A DNA stretch of 64,000 nucleotides, from the NCBI GenBank assembly GCA_020636215.1, contig JACJYG010000006.1:248001-312000 (forward strand), in the 5' to 3' direction. Each line of letters begins with the position of its first letter. Position 1 is the first letter of the stretch. Under the pieces are notes generated by a model that did not search any database, had not been told where the DNA came from, and saw only the letters and a list, made by a program, of their open reading frames with translations. Origin of the DNA: Lewinellaceae bacterium. Lineage in GTDB: Bacteria > Bacteroidota > Bacteroidia > Chitinophagales > Saprospiraceae. The position numbers were made by a program, and so were the translations under genes. Positions 54,986-63,347 of the stretch are shown here, piece after piece.

Positions 54986-56035
54986 ATGAAAAAAGCACAG
55001 GATGCTTTGATTTTACAGGGCGGCGGTGCGCTGGGCGCTTATGAGGTTGGCGTAATCCGGCGCTTGAAGGAGATGGAAGATTTTCAGCCGGCAGTGATTA
55101 CCGGCGTATCGATCGGCGCCGTCAATGCGGCGATATTGGTGGGGGCGCGGGACAATCCGATGGCGGCGCTGGAATCGATCTGGGAAGACTTTACGGTAAC
55201 CGCGCCCTGGCCGGTGCCCGATGTAGTAGAGCCTTATTTGTCGCTGTTTGGCAATCAGAGCTTGTACCGCCCGCGTATGGACCTGGCGGCCTGGGCCAGG
55301 TGGACGAGCTACTACGACACGACTCCATTGCGGGGAGTGCTAGAAAAGTATATTGATTTCGCAGCTTTGAACAAAAGCCCCATGAAGCTAGCCGTAACGG
55401 CTGCCAATGTACAGAGCGGTGCAGTGGAGGTATTCGATAACCACAGCCCGAAACAAAAGCTCAACCCGGATCACATCCTGGCCAGCGGCAGCCTGCCGCC
55501 AGGCTTTCCGATGACGAAGATCGGCCAACAGTACTATTGGGATGGGGGCTTGTTCGATAATACCCCCTTGCAGCCAGCCATCGAGCGGCTCGACCCGGAT
55601 CCTTCTGTACGCAAGCGTTTGTTTGTGGTTAAGCTATTCCCCAACGAAGGCGCCGTCCCGGAAAACATGTTTCAGGTATCGGACCGTATCCTGGAAATGG
55701 TGTTTTCCAGCAAACTGGCCCATGACGTAGCAACGGCGCACCGCATCAACGAGTATATCGACGTCATCCGCCGTATCGATGAAGCGCTGGATACGGCAAC
55801 GGATCAGAAGGCAGTCCAGGGTATCCGCAAACACCCCGCTTTCCAGCGCCTGCAGCAATACATGGCCCTGGAAGAGATCATCTGCATCGAGAACAAAGAT
55901 CCGGAGATTGTCACCGGCCCCTTCGATTTCAGCCCTAAGCGTATTCAGCAACGCATCGAGGCTGGGTATCGGGATGCGGGCCTGGCGGTTTCCGGTTTGC
56001 CAGTACAGCAGTATGCCAGAACGCCAGTTGGGTAA
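54986..56035 (+). CDS. Patatin-like phospholipase
   Basis: 349 residues from ATG 54986 (MKKAQDALILQGGGALGAYE). Patatin catalytic parts are all present: oxyanion-hole QGGGALGAYE, nucleophile S42 in TGVSIGAVNAA (GxSxG) and the dyad Asp D186 in YYWDGGLFDN. The family hydrolyses phospholipid or neutral lipid esters. No signal peptide, so likely cytoplasmic. The C-terminal part (KLAHDVATAHRINEYIDVIR) is helical and shared by the longer bacterial patatins. Monocistronic, outside the glucan operon. Confidence 0.9.
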   Translation: MKKAQDALILQGGGALGAYEVGVIRRLKEMEDFQPAVITGVSIGAVNAAILVGARDNPMAALESIWEDFTVTAPWPVPDVVEPYLSLFGNQSLYRPRMDLAAWARWTSYYDTTPLRGVLEKYIDFAALNKSPMKLAVTAANVQSGAVEVFDNHSPKQKLNPDHILASGSLPPGFPMTKIGQQYYWDGGLFDNTPLQPAIERLDPDPSVRKRLFVVKLFPNEGAVPENMFQVSDRILEMVFSSKLAHDVATAHRINEYIDVIRRIDEALDTATDQKAVQGIRKHPAFQRLQQYMALEEIICIENKDPEIVTGPFDFSPKRIQQRIEAGYRDAGLAVSGLPVQQYARTPVG

Positions 56036-56211
56036 TTCCTTCCAATATTTCACATCTCAACGCTCCTCTTATCCCCCCAAAAGGGGCCTCAGCGGCAATG
56101 TGGTAGATAGGGATTGTATCTTGCATCCGTGGCCGAAGCCATTGGAGGAGGTAGTCCATGCCGGGTTCCTCGCTTTCAGCAGGGCCGGGAATGATAAGCC
56201 CTCCAGCAGTT

Positions 56212-56419
56212 AGGGCGCCAGGATATAAGCCAGATTAGGCAGCACGAAATGTATTTTCATAATACTTTTTGCCGATTAATAGTCATGTGGATGCCAAATA
56301 ACAACCCAATCAGGGCCAGGGGGCCGGAGATGGCGATATAAGCTGAAATAGGGAATTTGCCCCAGGCCCAGGCGATATAAAAAATAGCCAGCCCCAGGAA
56401 TACTATGAGGCCAATCCAT
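56212..56419. repeat. 208-bp direct repeat, left copy
   Basis: Matches 60553-60760 over its full length with scattered substitutions, roughly 90% identity by eye. It carries the 3' half of a small membrane protein gene (see 56257) and brackets the SDR cluster together with the right copy. Confidence 0.9.
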
Positions 56420-56425
56420 CCTGGC
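56257..56425 (-). pseudogene. 3' fragment of the small membrane protein gene
   Basis: The last roughly 54 codons (WIGLIVFLGLAIFYIAWAWG ... HMTINRQKVL) match residues 64-117 of the protein at 60598-60951. The 5' half is missing and the sequence upstream is unrelated, so this is a remnant left by the duplication. Confidence 0.8.
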
Positions 56426-56585
56426 CAACAACCCGGCGTCAATACCATTGGGGACAGGGAGAAATAGGCTTCGGAGTTGGAAGTCTATGATGGCGCTATT
56501 CTGATATCCGATTTGGATGTTAATGTGGGGATTCGTTACTGTTTTTCTCTATTTTACAACGGATTTTAACAGTCAATCAAATCGC
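56426..56585. other. Junction between the repeat and the SDR cluster
   Basis: No gene or structure is seen. It presumably holds the promoter of the SDR operon, but no clear -33/-7 pair was found. Confidence 0.4.
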
Positions 56586-57449
56586 ATGGAAACCCATTCC
56601 AGCCGCAAAAAGTACACCCTCATTACAGGAGCCAGCGCCGGGCTAGGCAAGGCCATAGCCAAGGAATGCGCCGGCCGGGGCCAGAACATGATCCTGGTCT
56701 CTTTACCGTACGAAGGCCTGCATCTCTTCGGCCAAGCGCTGGAGAAAAAACACAATGTGGAGGTTCACTGTTACGAAACCGATCTGACGCAACCTCAGGA
56801 ACTCCTCCGGTTTGCTCAGTGGGTAAAGCAAAACTTTTCGCTGAATATCCTCATCAATAATGCCGGTGTCGGAGGTACGGTCCCCATCGACCATGCAACC
56901 CCGGCCTGCATCGAAAATATTTTACAACTCAACATCCGGGTATTATCGATGCTTACTTACCACTTTGTCCCGGAGTTGAAAAAACACCGACAGTCCCATA
57001 TTCTGAATGTTGGCAGCATTTCTGCGTTCGGGCCTGTTCCCTATAAAACCGTCTATCCGGCTTCCAAGGCCTTCGTCAATGCCTTCTCCTATTGCTTGCG
57101 AGCAGAGCTGATGGGATCTCCCGTCCGGGTTACGGTGCTAAACCCCGGCGTCATGCTCACTAATTCAGACGTGATTGCTCGCAATAGTAAACAGAGTTGG
57201 TGGGGACGACAATTGAATCTGAGTCCGGAATTTGTCGCCAAGCATGCTGTTGACGGCATGTTGCGTGGTAAAAGGGCCGTCCTGCCCGGCTTGCTGTGCA
57301 AAATGAGTTACTGGCTAATGCGGCTAATCCCCAATGTGATACAGTCTTTCCTACTGCTCCGGATTTTCCAAAAAGAAGTTCCTGCCCAATATAAAAACAA
57401 GCCATCCGATATTGAATCGGGATGGAGTGAAAAACCATCCCAATTGTAA
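56586..57449 (+). CDS. Short-chain dehydrogenase/reductase
   Basis: 287 residues from ATG 56586 (METHSSRKKYTLITGASAG); the 23 codons upstream in frame are not family-like. Classical SDR: TGASAGLGKAIA (TGxxxGxG), NNAGVGG, catalytic Ser in NVGSISAFG and YPASK (YxxxK). The C-terminal tail has a hydrophobic stretch (MSYWLMRLIPNVIQSFLLL) that may touch the membrane, as in acyl- or steroid-reducing SDRs. The epimerase-like gene starts 3 bp after its stop. Substrate unknown. Confidence 0.9.
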   Translation: METHSSRKKYTLITGASAGLGKAIAKECAGRGQNMILVSLPYEGLHLFGQALEKKHNVEVHCYETDLTQPQELLRFAQWVKQNFSLNILINNAGVGGTVPIDHATPACIENILQLNIRVLSMLTYHFVPELKKHRQSHILNVGSISAFGPVPYKTVYPASKAFVNAFSYCLRAELMGSPVRVTVLNPGVMLTNSDVIARNSKQSWWGRQLNLSPEFVAKHAVDGMLRGKRAVLPGLLCKMSYWLMRLIPNVIQSFLLLRIFQKEVPAQYKNKPSDIESGWSEKPSQL

Positions 57450-57452
57450 AAA

Positions 57453-58460
57453 ATGAATTTTGTCATGAAAAAAATATTTGTTACCGGCGCCACTGGTTTC
57501 ATCGGGAGGGAACTCACCAAGAGACTCTCAGAAGAAGGACACCAGGTAACCGCTCTTTACCGCTCGGTAGTGAAAGCCAATGCCTTATCTCAGGATAATA
57601 TTCGATTGCTGAAGGGAAATCTGCTGGACGAAACGACACTTCATACCGCTATGCAAGATTGTGATGAAGTCTATCATTTGGCGGCTTTTGCGGCCATGTG
57701 GTCGTCTGATCCCCGTATTTTTGATAAGCTAAACTTTGAAGCGACCCGGCGCCTTTTGGAAATAGCCCGGGAAAAAGGCGTAAAAAAGGTGGTTGTCACC
57801 TCTACCGCCGGAGTGATCGGCCCATCCATCGAAAAGGAAGTAACCGAAGATACGGAAAGAAACGTAGATTTCTTCAGCGACTATGAACGCACCAAGTGGC
57901 AGTCCGAAGAATTTATCCGGCAGTGGGATAGCGGCCCGATGCAGGTGGCCATTGTCAATCCGACCCGGGTTTTTGGCCCCGGCCTATTGAGTATCAGCAA
58001 TGGTGTCACTCGTATGATTGATCTCTATCTGCGGGGAAGATTCCGGATTCTTCCGGGCAAGGGCCATCGCATCGGCAATTATGCCTATATCGAGGACGTT
58101 GTCGACGGCCATCTGCTGGCTATGGAAAAAGGACGCCACCGGGAGCGGTATCTCCTCGGCGGCAATAATGTCTCCTACTCCAATTTTTTCGAAACGCTTG
58201 GCCAGGTGGGCGGCCGGAAATACCGGCAGATCCGTTTGCCCCCTCAGGCCATCCTCCTTCTCTCGAAATTCATGCTCTGGCGCGCCAATCAATTCGGCGT
58301 CCCTCCCCTGATCACTCCTCAATGGGTAGACCGGTTCAATAATTACGACTGGGCCGTTTCGAGCCAAAAGGCAAAAAATGAACTAGGCTATCAAATTACC
58401 CCTTTTAAACAGGCGCTTGAAAGCACCGTACAATGGCTCACACACAAGAATACACCATGA
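57453..58460 (+). CDS. NAD-dependent epimerase/dehydratase, reductase-like
   Basis: 335 residues (ATG 57453 or 57465). Extended SDR: FVTGATGFIGREL at the N-terminus, VYHLAAFAAMW, catalytic Ser/Thr in VVTSTAGVIG and YERTK (YxxxK). It resembles dihydroflavonol-4-reductase-like and hopanoid-associated epimerase-like members, which act on aldehyde or sterol/lipid substrates as well as sugars. The middle gene of the three plus-strand SDR genes; the next start overlaps its stop as ATGA. Confidence 0.88.
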   Translation: MNFVMKKIFVTGATGFIGRELTKRLSEEGHQVTALYRSVVKANALSQDNIRLLKGNLLDETTLHTAMQDCDEVYHLAAFAAMWSSDPRIFDKLNFEATRRLLEIAREKGVKKVVVTSTAGVIGPSIEKEVTEDTERNVDFFSDYERTKWQSEEFIRQWDSGPMQVAIVNPTRVFGPGLLSISNGVTRMIDLYLRGRFRILPGKGHRIGNYAYIEDVVDGHLLAMEKGRHRERYLLGGNNVSYSNFFETLGQVGGRKYRQIRLPPQAILLLSKFMLWRANQFGVPPLITPQWVDRFNNYDWAVSSQKAKNELGYQITPFKQALESTVQWLTHKNTP

Positions 58461-59326
58461 TGAATAACGTAACATCGAATCCCTCTCAACGGGATTCAAT
58501 CCGGGGCCTGCCTTCTAACCACCAGCGAAAAACAGCACTGGTTACCGGCGCATCAGGCGGTATTGGATGGCAATTGGCCCAGCTTCTGGCACAGGACCAA
58601 TACGGCCTCATCCTGATCGACATTCGGGAAAAACAACTGATGGAGGCTAAACAACAGCTTCTGGAAAACTGGCCCGGGCTTCAGGTCGAAACCATCACTG
58701 CAGACCTTGCCGAAAAGGGCATGGCGGAACACATTCAGCAAACACTGCTGGACGAGGAACGCCAGGTGGATATTCTAATCAATAATGCCGGTTTCGGAAC
58801 ACTGGGCTTCTTCTGGGATACCAGTTGGGAAAGGGAAAGCCAAATGATTCATCTGCACGTCCTTACCCTGACGCACCTAACCAAACTTTTGCTTCCTGGA
58901 ATGGTCAAACGCGGCTATGGCAAGATTCTGAACGTGGCTTCACTAGCCGGCTTTATGCCGGGGCCACTGTCGGCTGTCTACAACGCCAGCAAGGCTTATG
59001 TGCTTGCTTTTTCTGAAGCAATCGCCAATGAGGTGAGGGGAAAGGGGGTAACGGTCACGGTCCTCTGTCCGGGGCTGACGCCCACGGGCTTCCAGGCCGC
59101 AGTCGGCGTAGGCGATCCGGAATTAACAGCTAACCGCTGGATCAGCACTTCGGCCAAAGAGGTCGCGCTCACCGGCTATCAGGCCATGCAGCGTGGAAGA
59201 ACCATCGCCATTCCCGGAACGATCAATAAACTGCTGGTCCAGGCCCATCGTTTCTTACCCCGGAATATGGCCGCCCGCATGGTTAGATGGGCCCAGGAGA
59301 AAAACCGGAGTTTCCTGAAGAAATAG
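58457..59326 (+). CDS. Short-chain dehydrogenase/reductase
   Basis: 289 residues. Start chosen at ATG 58457 because it overlaps the previous stop codon as ATGA, a sign of translational coupling; an ATG eight codons upstream also exists. Classical SDR: TGASGGIGWQLA, NNAGFGTLG, NVASLAGF and YNASK. It is the same SDR type as the gene at 56586, so the cluster has two classical SDRs around one extended SDR. Possibly a multi-step modification of a lipid or polyketide-like substrate, but this is a guess from context. Confidence 0.9.
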   Translation: MMNNVTSNPSQRDSIRGLPSNHQRKTALVTGASGGIGWQLAQLLAQDQYGLILIDIREKQLMEAKQQLLENWPGLQVETITADLAEKGMAEHIQQTLLDEERQVDILINNAGFGTLGFFWDTSWERESQMIHLHVLTLTHLTKLLLPGMVKRGYGKILNVASLAGFMPGPLSAVYNASKAYVLAFSEAIANEVRGKGVTVTVLCPGLTPTGFQAAVGVGDPELTANRWISTSAKEVALTGYQAMQRGRTIAIPGTINKLLVQAHRFLPRNMAARMVRWAQEKNRSFLKK

Positions 59327-59336
59327 GTTGGCAGGC

Positions 59337-60392
59337 TTATAACCTCTGCTCCTCGAGGAAGCGGTGGCAGGTTTCCTGCACTGCCTGTTCGATGGGAATG
59401 AACACATAGCCAAGTTCCCGTTTGATCTTTTTGTTGGAAAAGAAGTACTTTTTTTGGGCCGACGTCACTGTTGCCCTGGTGATTTTTGGTTCCGATCCGG
59501 CCAGCCGGCTGGCCAGCCACTCCAGGCGCCAGGCGATTTCCCCCATCCGCCTCGATACCCTCCATCGGGGCCGCGGCTTATCAAGGTGATCGGCAATGAG
59601 GTTGAAAAGTTGTTGATAGGACAAATTCTCGGCGGCAACAATAAAGCGTTCGCTGTGGATTGGGCTATTCATCAGTTGAATGGAGGCCTTAACCACGTCG
59701 CGAACATCGACAAATGCATTTATCCCGGGAGGATAAAAGCGAAAGCCATTCCACGACGCCTCGAACAATTTCGAGCTACTGCGGCTCCAGTCTCCCGGGC
59801 CGATCACGATCGGAGGGTTGACCACAACGGCGTTCAAACCATCCCGGATACCACGCCATACTTCCTGTTCGGCCAGATACTTGCTCAGGGCGTAATCCGA
59901 CAGGTCATCGGTGTTTTCCCAGGGGGTCAACTCGTCAATATACGCCTCTTTGACACCCGTCGGCTTGCCTAGTGCCGCAGATGAACTGACAAAGCAGAAC
60001 TTATCCATGCCGCTCTTTAATGCTTCGTCCACGATCGTTGCCGTTCCGTGTACATTGACCGAAAACAATTGTTGCCGGTTCCGCGGGTCAAAAGACACCA
60101 TCGCAGCACAGTGGTAGGCCTGATCCATCCCCCGCAGCGCCTCCCGCATGAATTCGGGAGACAGTAAATCCCCCTCGCACCATTCGATCCTTCGGAAAGC
60201 CGCTTCAGGATCGGAATGGGAATACCCCAAGACCTTGCGAAGGATTTCCAAATTGCTGCTCTTCCGCTTCAGCGCCCGAACCTGCACCGGCTGCTGTAAC
60301 AGATTGGAAAGAAGGTGTGCGCCCACCAGCCCCGTGCTGCCTGTGACGAAAATCCTTCGGGTAGAGAGAGGGGGGGGGACTTCAAATGCCAT
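59337..60392 (-). CDS. NAD-dependent epimerase/dehydratase
   Basis: 351 residues. Extended SDR with IFVTGSTGLVGAHL, AYHCAAMVSFDP, FVSSSAALGKP and YALSKYLAEQ (YxxxK). It resembles the same reductase-like branch as the gene at 57453. It ends 10 bp from the end of the SDR gene at 59326 (convergent), so the four genes are tightly packed but on two strands. Start ATG 60392. Substrate unknown. Confidence 0.88.
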   Translation of the reverse strand: MAFEVPPPLSTRRIFVTGSTGLVGAHLLSNLLQQPVQVRALKRKSSNLEILRKVLGYSHSDPEAAFRRIEWCEGDLLSPEFMREALRGMDQAYHCAAMVSFDPRNRQQLFSVNVHGTATIVDEALKSGMDKFCFVSSSAALGKPTGVKEAYIDELTPWENTDDLSDYALSKYLAEQEVWRGIRDGLNAVVVNPPIVIGPGDWSRSSSKLFEASWNGFRFYPPGINAFVDVRDVVKASIQLMNSPIHSERFIVAAENLSYQQLFNLIADHLDKPRPRWRVSRRMGEIAWRLEWLASRLAGSEPKITRATVTSAQKKYFFSNKKIKRELGYVFIPIEQAVQETCHRFLEEQRL

Positions 60393-60552
60393 TGGGTTGA
60401 GAGTTTACCGGTCAAAAATCCTGTATGTAATTTTACGATAATTCTCTATCAGGATGAAGTGAAAAACCACAACCGGGAGAATAATCGTTGTTTTCCTTTT
60501 CCCTTCGGCGATTATGCAAATGGCCGAATCACCAAACAGCCGCCCTGCCTGA

Positions 60553-60760
60553 AGGGCGCCAGGATATAAGCCAGATTAGGCAGCACGAAAAGTGTTTTTA
60601 TAGTACTTTATGTCTATTGATAATCATGTGAGATCCAAATAACAACCCAATCAGAGCCAAGGGGCCGGAGATGGCGATATAAGCTGAAATAGGGAATTTG
60701 CCCCACGCCCAGGCGATATAAAAAATAGCCAGCCCCAGGAATACTATGAGGCCAATCCAT
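60553..60760. repeat. 208-bp direct repeat, right copy
   Basis: The partner of 56212-56419, same orientation, 4,341 bp apart. It includes the 3' half of the membrane protein gene that is intact here. Confidence 0.9.
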
Positions 60761-60951
60761 TCCCATTTCCAGGCCAGTACCAGAGTCAGGACTATCAGGG
60801 CGGTAGGGATGAGGTGCATCAGCAATGCGATGGCTGTCTCTTTTGGGGTGTGCCCTTCGCCGAAGACATCGAGCGCGAAGAGGCTGATGAAAATGGCAAA
60901 CAGGATACCCAATACTCTTGGGGCCCAGTATAGGATGCGTTCTGTTTTCAT
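60598..60951 (-). CDS. Small four-helix membrane protein
   Basis: 117 residues with four predicted membrane segments (WAPRVLGILFAIFISLFALD, AIALLMHLIPTALIVLTLV, WIGLIVFLGLAIFYIAWAWG, ISAYIAISGPLALIGLLFG). It resembles the small DUF-type integral membrane proteins common in Bacteroidota; function unknown. Its 3' half is duplicated at 56212-56419. The truncated IS66 gene ends 19 bp from its start, so its own promoter may have been replaced. Confidence 0.75.
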   Translation of the reverse strand: MKTERILYWAPRVLGILFAIFISLFALDVFGEGHTPKETAIALLMHLIPTALIVLTLVLAWKWEWIGLIVFLGLAIFYIAWAWGKFPISAYIAISGPLALIGLLFGSHMIINRHKVL

Positions 60952-60969
60952 GAGTACAGGTTTTGAAAA

Positions 60970-62022
60970 TCAATGAAAAAGTACACCTAACCGGGCATAA
61001 AAGCAATGATAGATATCAGCAGGCGAGGGCGGGGATAGCTCGCGTATCAGGTGCGGCCCACACACGCCATGGCGGCATTGGCCAAAAGTGAAGTAGGCAC
61101 GCATGCAATCATGGATGGCCCAGCCCTGGAAATTGGGCAGGATGGAGTACTCACTTCGCAAAGCTTTCTGGCCGCGCCTTTTGTGGACGAACAGGTAGGT
61201 ATACAAAGCCGAAGTGGCGGTATGCTCCCAGTGCAGCGAGCCCTCCACCCGAATGCCGGTTTCATCAAAATGAACCACGCCCTGTTCCAGGAGCCGCTGG
61301 CGGATTTCGCTTTCAGGCTGCTCCAAAACGGTGTAGGCTTTCTGGTTGGCTGAATAAACCGTCGACTCGTTGATCGCCTGCCCGAATAAATCCTGGAAGA
61401 TGCGCTGTATCTTTTGGTAAGACAAGCAGCCGCGCACACTGAGCAAGGTGGTGAAGGCTTTGACGCCGCTTCCATATTGCACTGGCGCATTCACGCCTTG
61501 TGGGAATATGCCACTGCTCTGTCGCTGGCAGCAAGGGCACTTGCAAACCAAACGCTGATACTCGGTTACTTGCAGCTTGGGTTCGGGCAGGTTAAAAACC
61601 TGGCGGCGCTCCACTATCCGGCCCTCGATACCTTCCAGCACCTGCCCGCAGGAGCAAACCGTTGGCCGGCAGGGGACTGTCTCTTCCGGGTTGGCAACCA
61701 TTTTCAGGGTATCCCCTTTATGCCCTTTCTTGCCACCCTTGGGCCCACCCCGTTTGCGTGGAATAGCTGGCTGCTTTCTTGGCCCATCTGACGAAGGAGG
61801 CAAATGGCTGTTTTGGCTATTGGCTTTAAGGCGAGCGCGAAGCTGTTCATTCTCCGCTTCCAGGCTTTGAATCCTGGCGGCCATTTGCCGGTTTCCTGCT
61901 TCCAGGTTGAGCATTTTAGCCCCCAATTGCCGGTTCTCCGCTTCAAGGGTTTCGATGCGGACGATCAGCCTAAAGGCCAACTCTCTTAAGGATTCTATGT
62001 CAGATGGTATACTCAGGCTCAA
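60970..62022 (-). pseudogene. IS66 family transposase, C-terminally truncated
   Basis: The N-terminus has the IS66 coiled coil (residues 20-68), a basic linker (PPSSDGPRKQPAIPRKRGGP), zinc-binding Cys (CSCG; CKCPCC) and the first two acidic residues of the DDE core, D253 in VVHFDETGI and D305 in AIHDCMRAYF. Similarity stops after CGPHLIREL at about residue 329; the last 21 residues are unrelated and the third catalytic acid is missing. Full IS66 transposases run to about 450-520 residues. The element is therefore dead, with the break near 61039. Accessory IS66 genes are absent. Confidence 0.88.
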
Positions 62023-62084
62023 ATGGATTTTACGAATGAAATATACGAGGTTTTCAAATTATTTCCAGGCAAGCCGTGCAGATA

Positions 62085-62200
62085 AGACGGCAGCTTGCTT
62101 TGGCTCTGAACTAAAGCCTATGGCTTGCGCCATAGCAGATATCAGGCCGCTACGCGGCTCATTCAGCCTGCGGCGATAGAATCGCCGCCTGGCGACCTAA
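62085..62200. repeat. Hairpin cluster
   Basis: CTATGG/CCATAG, AGCCGC-type and GGCGAT-AGA-ATCGCC hairpins follow each other. They lie between the transposase start and the methyltransferase remnant and may be the outer part of the IS or a local repeat. Confidence 0.55.
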
Positions 62201-62206
62201 ATAGTT

Positions 62207-62880
62207 ACCTATGGTTATTCAAAAGATGGCCAGAAAATAAAACTTGATGAAAAGGATAAGAAAAACCAATATTCGGCGCAACTTTATAATTATGTTGCCA
62301 GTGGTATAGATATTCAAGGGAAGGATATTCTGGAAGTTGGATGTGGACGAGGTGGTGGCTTATCCTATATTACCCGATACCTATCATGCCGCAAAAAGTA
62401 ACCGGCTTAGATTTGAATAATAGGGCAATTGAATTTTGTAAGAAAAACTATGTAGGAGAGGGAATTACATTTTTACAAGGTAACGCCCAGCTTTTGAAAT
62501 TTGAAGACAACTGTTTTGATGTACTCATTAATGTGGAATCTTCGCATCGGTATCCCCAAGTAGATAAATTCTTAAACGAAGTATATCGGGTTCTAAAGCC
62601 TTCGTGGATATTTCCTTTTTGCTGATTTCAGTACTTCAGGATGAACTTAAAATCCTAAAAGAACAACTAAGGAAATTAGACTTCAAACTTAAGATTGATA
62701 AAATAATCTACTTAAATGTTTTAGAAGCCCTGGTATTATCAAATACCGAAAGAAAGGAATTAATAAACCGGATTGCTCCAAAAATTTTATGCGGCATAGG
62801 GGAAATTTGCTGCCACAGTGGGGACACCTACCTATAATAAATTTTCAACAAATGAATTTGAGTATTTTATCTTGCTTTAA
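62207..62880 (+). pseudogene. SAM-dependent methyltransferase, 5'-truncated and frameshifted
   Basis: Fragments in three frames join into a class I methyltransferase. The first reads YGYSKDGQKIKLDEKD and then ILEVGCGRGGGLSYITRYL (SAM motif I). After a shift near 62385 it continues PQKVTGLDLNNRAIEFCKKN and VESSHRYPQVDKFLNEVYRV. After shifts near 62605-62635 it continues DELKILKEQLRKLDFKLKID. A last shift near 62810 gives TPTYNKFSTNEFEYFILL and TAA at 62880. At least four shifts and no start codon mean a decayed gene. The AT-rich composition differs from its neighbours and suggests transfer. Confidence 0.85.
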
Positions 62881-63009
62881 TGAAATAATTCTTTGGGAAG
62901 GAGGAAAGCCTACAATACACTCTACTGAGAAGGTGAAAAGAGTAAGGATTACGTTGGGGTAGGGACAAAAAAAAGCCACCAAAAATGGTGGCTTGATCTT
63001 GCTAAATTG

Positions 63010-63083
<74 letters not shown>

Positions 63084-63110
63084 AAATGTCAAATTATGCT
63101 GCCATAACAG

Positions 63111-63182
63111 CTATGCGGAGCTCGAACCGACGGCCTTCCCGGCCAAGGGCCGGGACGCTCTAGCCAGCTGAGCTATACCCCC
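63111..63182 (-). pseudogene. Degenerate tRNA copy
   Basis: Shares the first 29 nt with the neighbouring tRNA-Ala (GGGGGTATAGCTCAGCTGGC onward). The anticodon arm is replaced by a long GC hairpin (TCCCGGC/GCCGGGA) with a 9-nt loop if a 5-bp stem is kept, and no T at position 33. The T stem and the 3' acceptor strand no longer pair with the 5' end. Not expected to work as a tRNA. Confidence 0.75.
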
Positions 63183-63347
63183 GCTTTGAAAGCGAATGCA
63201 AATTTAATCCATAATTTCAAAAAGGCAAATACCGGGAGCTTTTTTTTGTATTGGGTATTAGGCTATTCGTGTTCGGGTGTTTAGGTTCTGGCATTTGGGT
63301 AACATCTTAAACACTCGCTCCTCAAACACACCAACTCATTCTCATGC

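Noticed and set aside
56212..60760. Attachment sites of an integrative element
   Set aside because: The repeats are too long and diverged for att sites and no integrase gene lies between them; a duplication explains them better.
62341..62837. Two separate small proteins
   Set aside because: Joined with the sequence at 62207-62340 and 62838-62880 they give one continuous methyltransferase, so they are pieces of one pseudogene.
63111..63182. Functional tRNA-Lys(CTT)
   Set aside because: A 7-nt loop with CTT can be drawn only with a 6-bp stem, position 33 would be C, and the acceptor and T stems do not pair.
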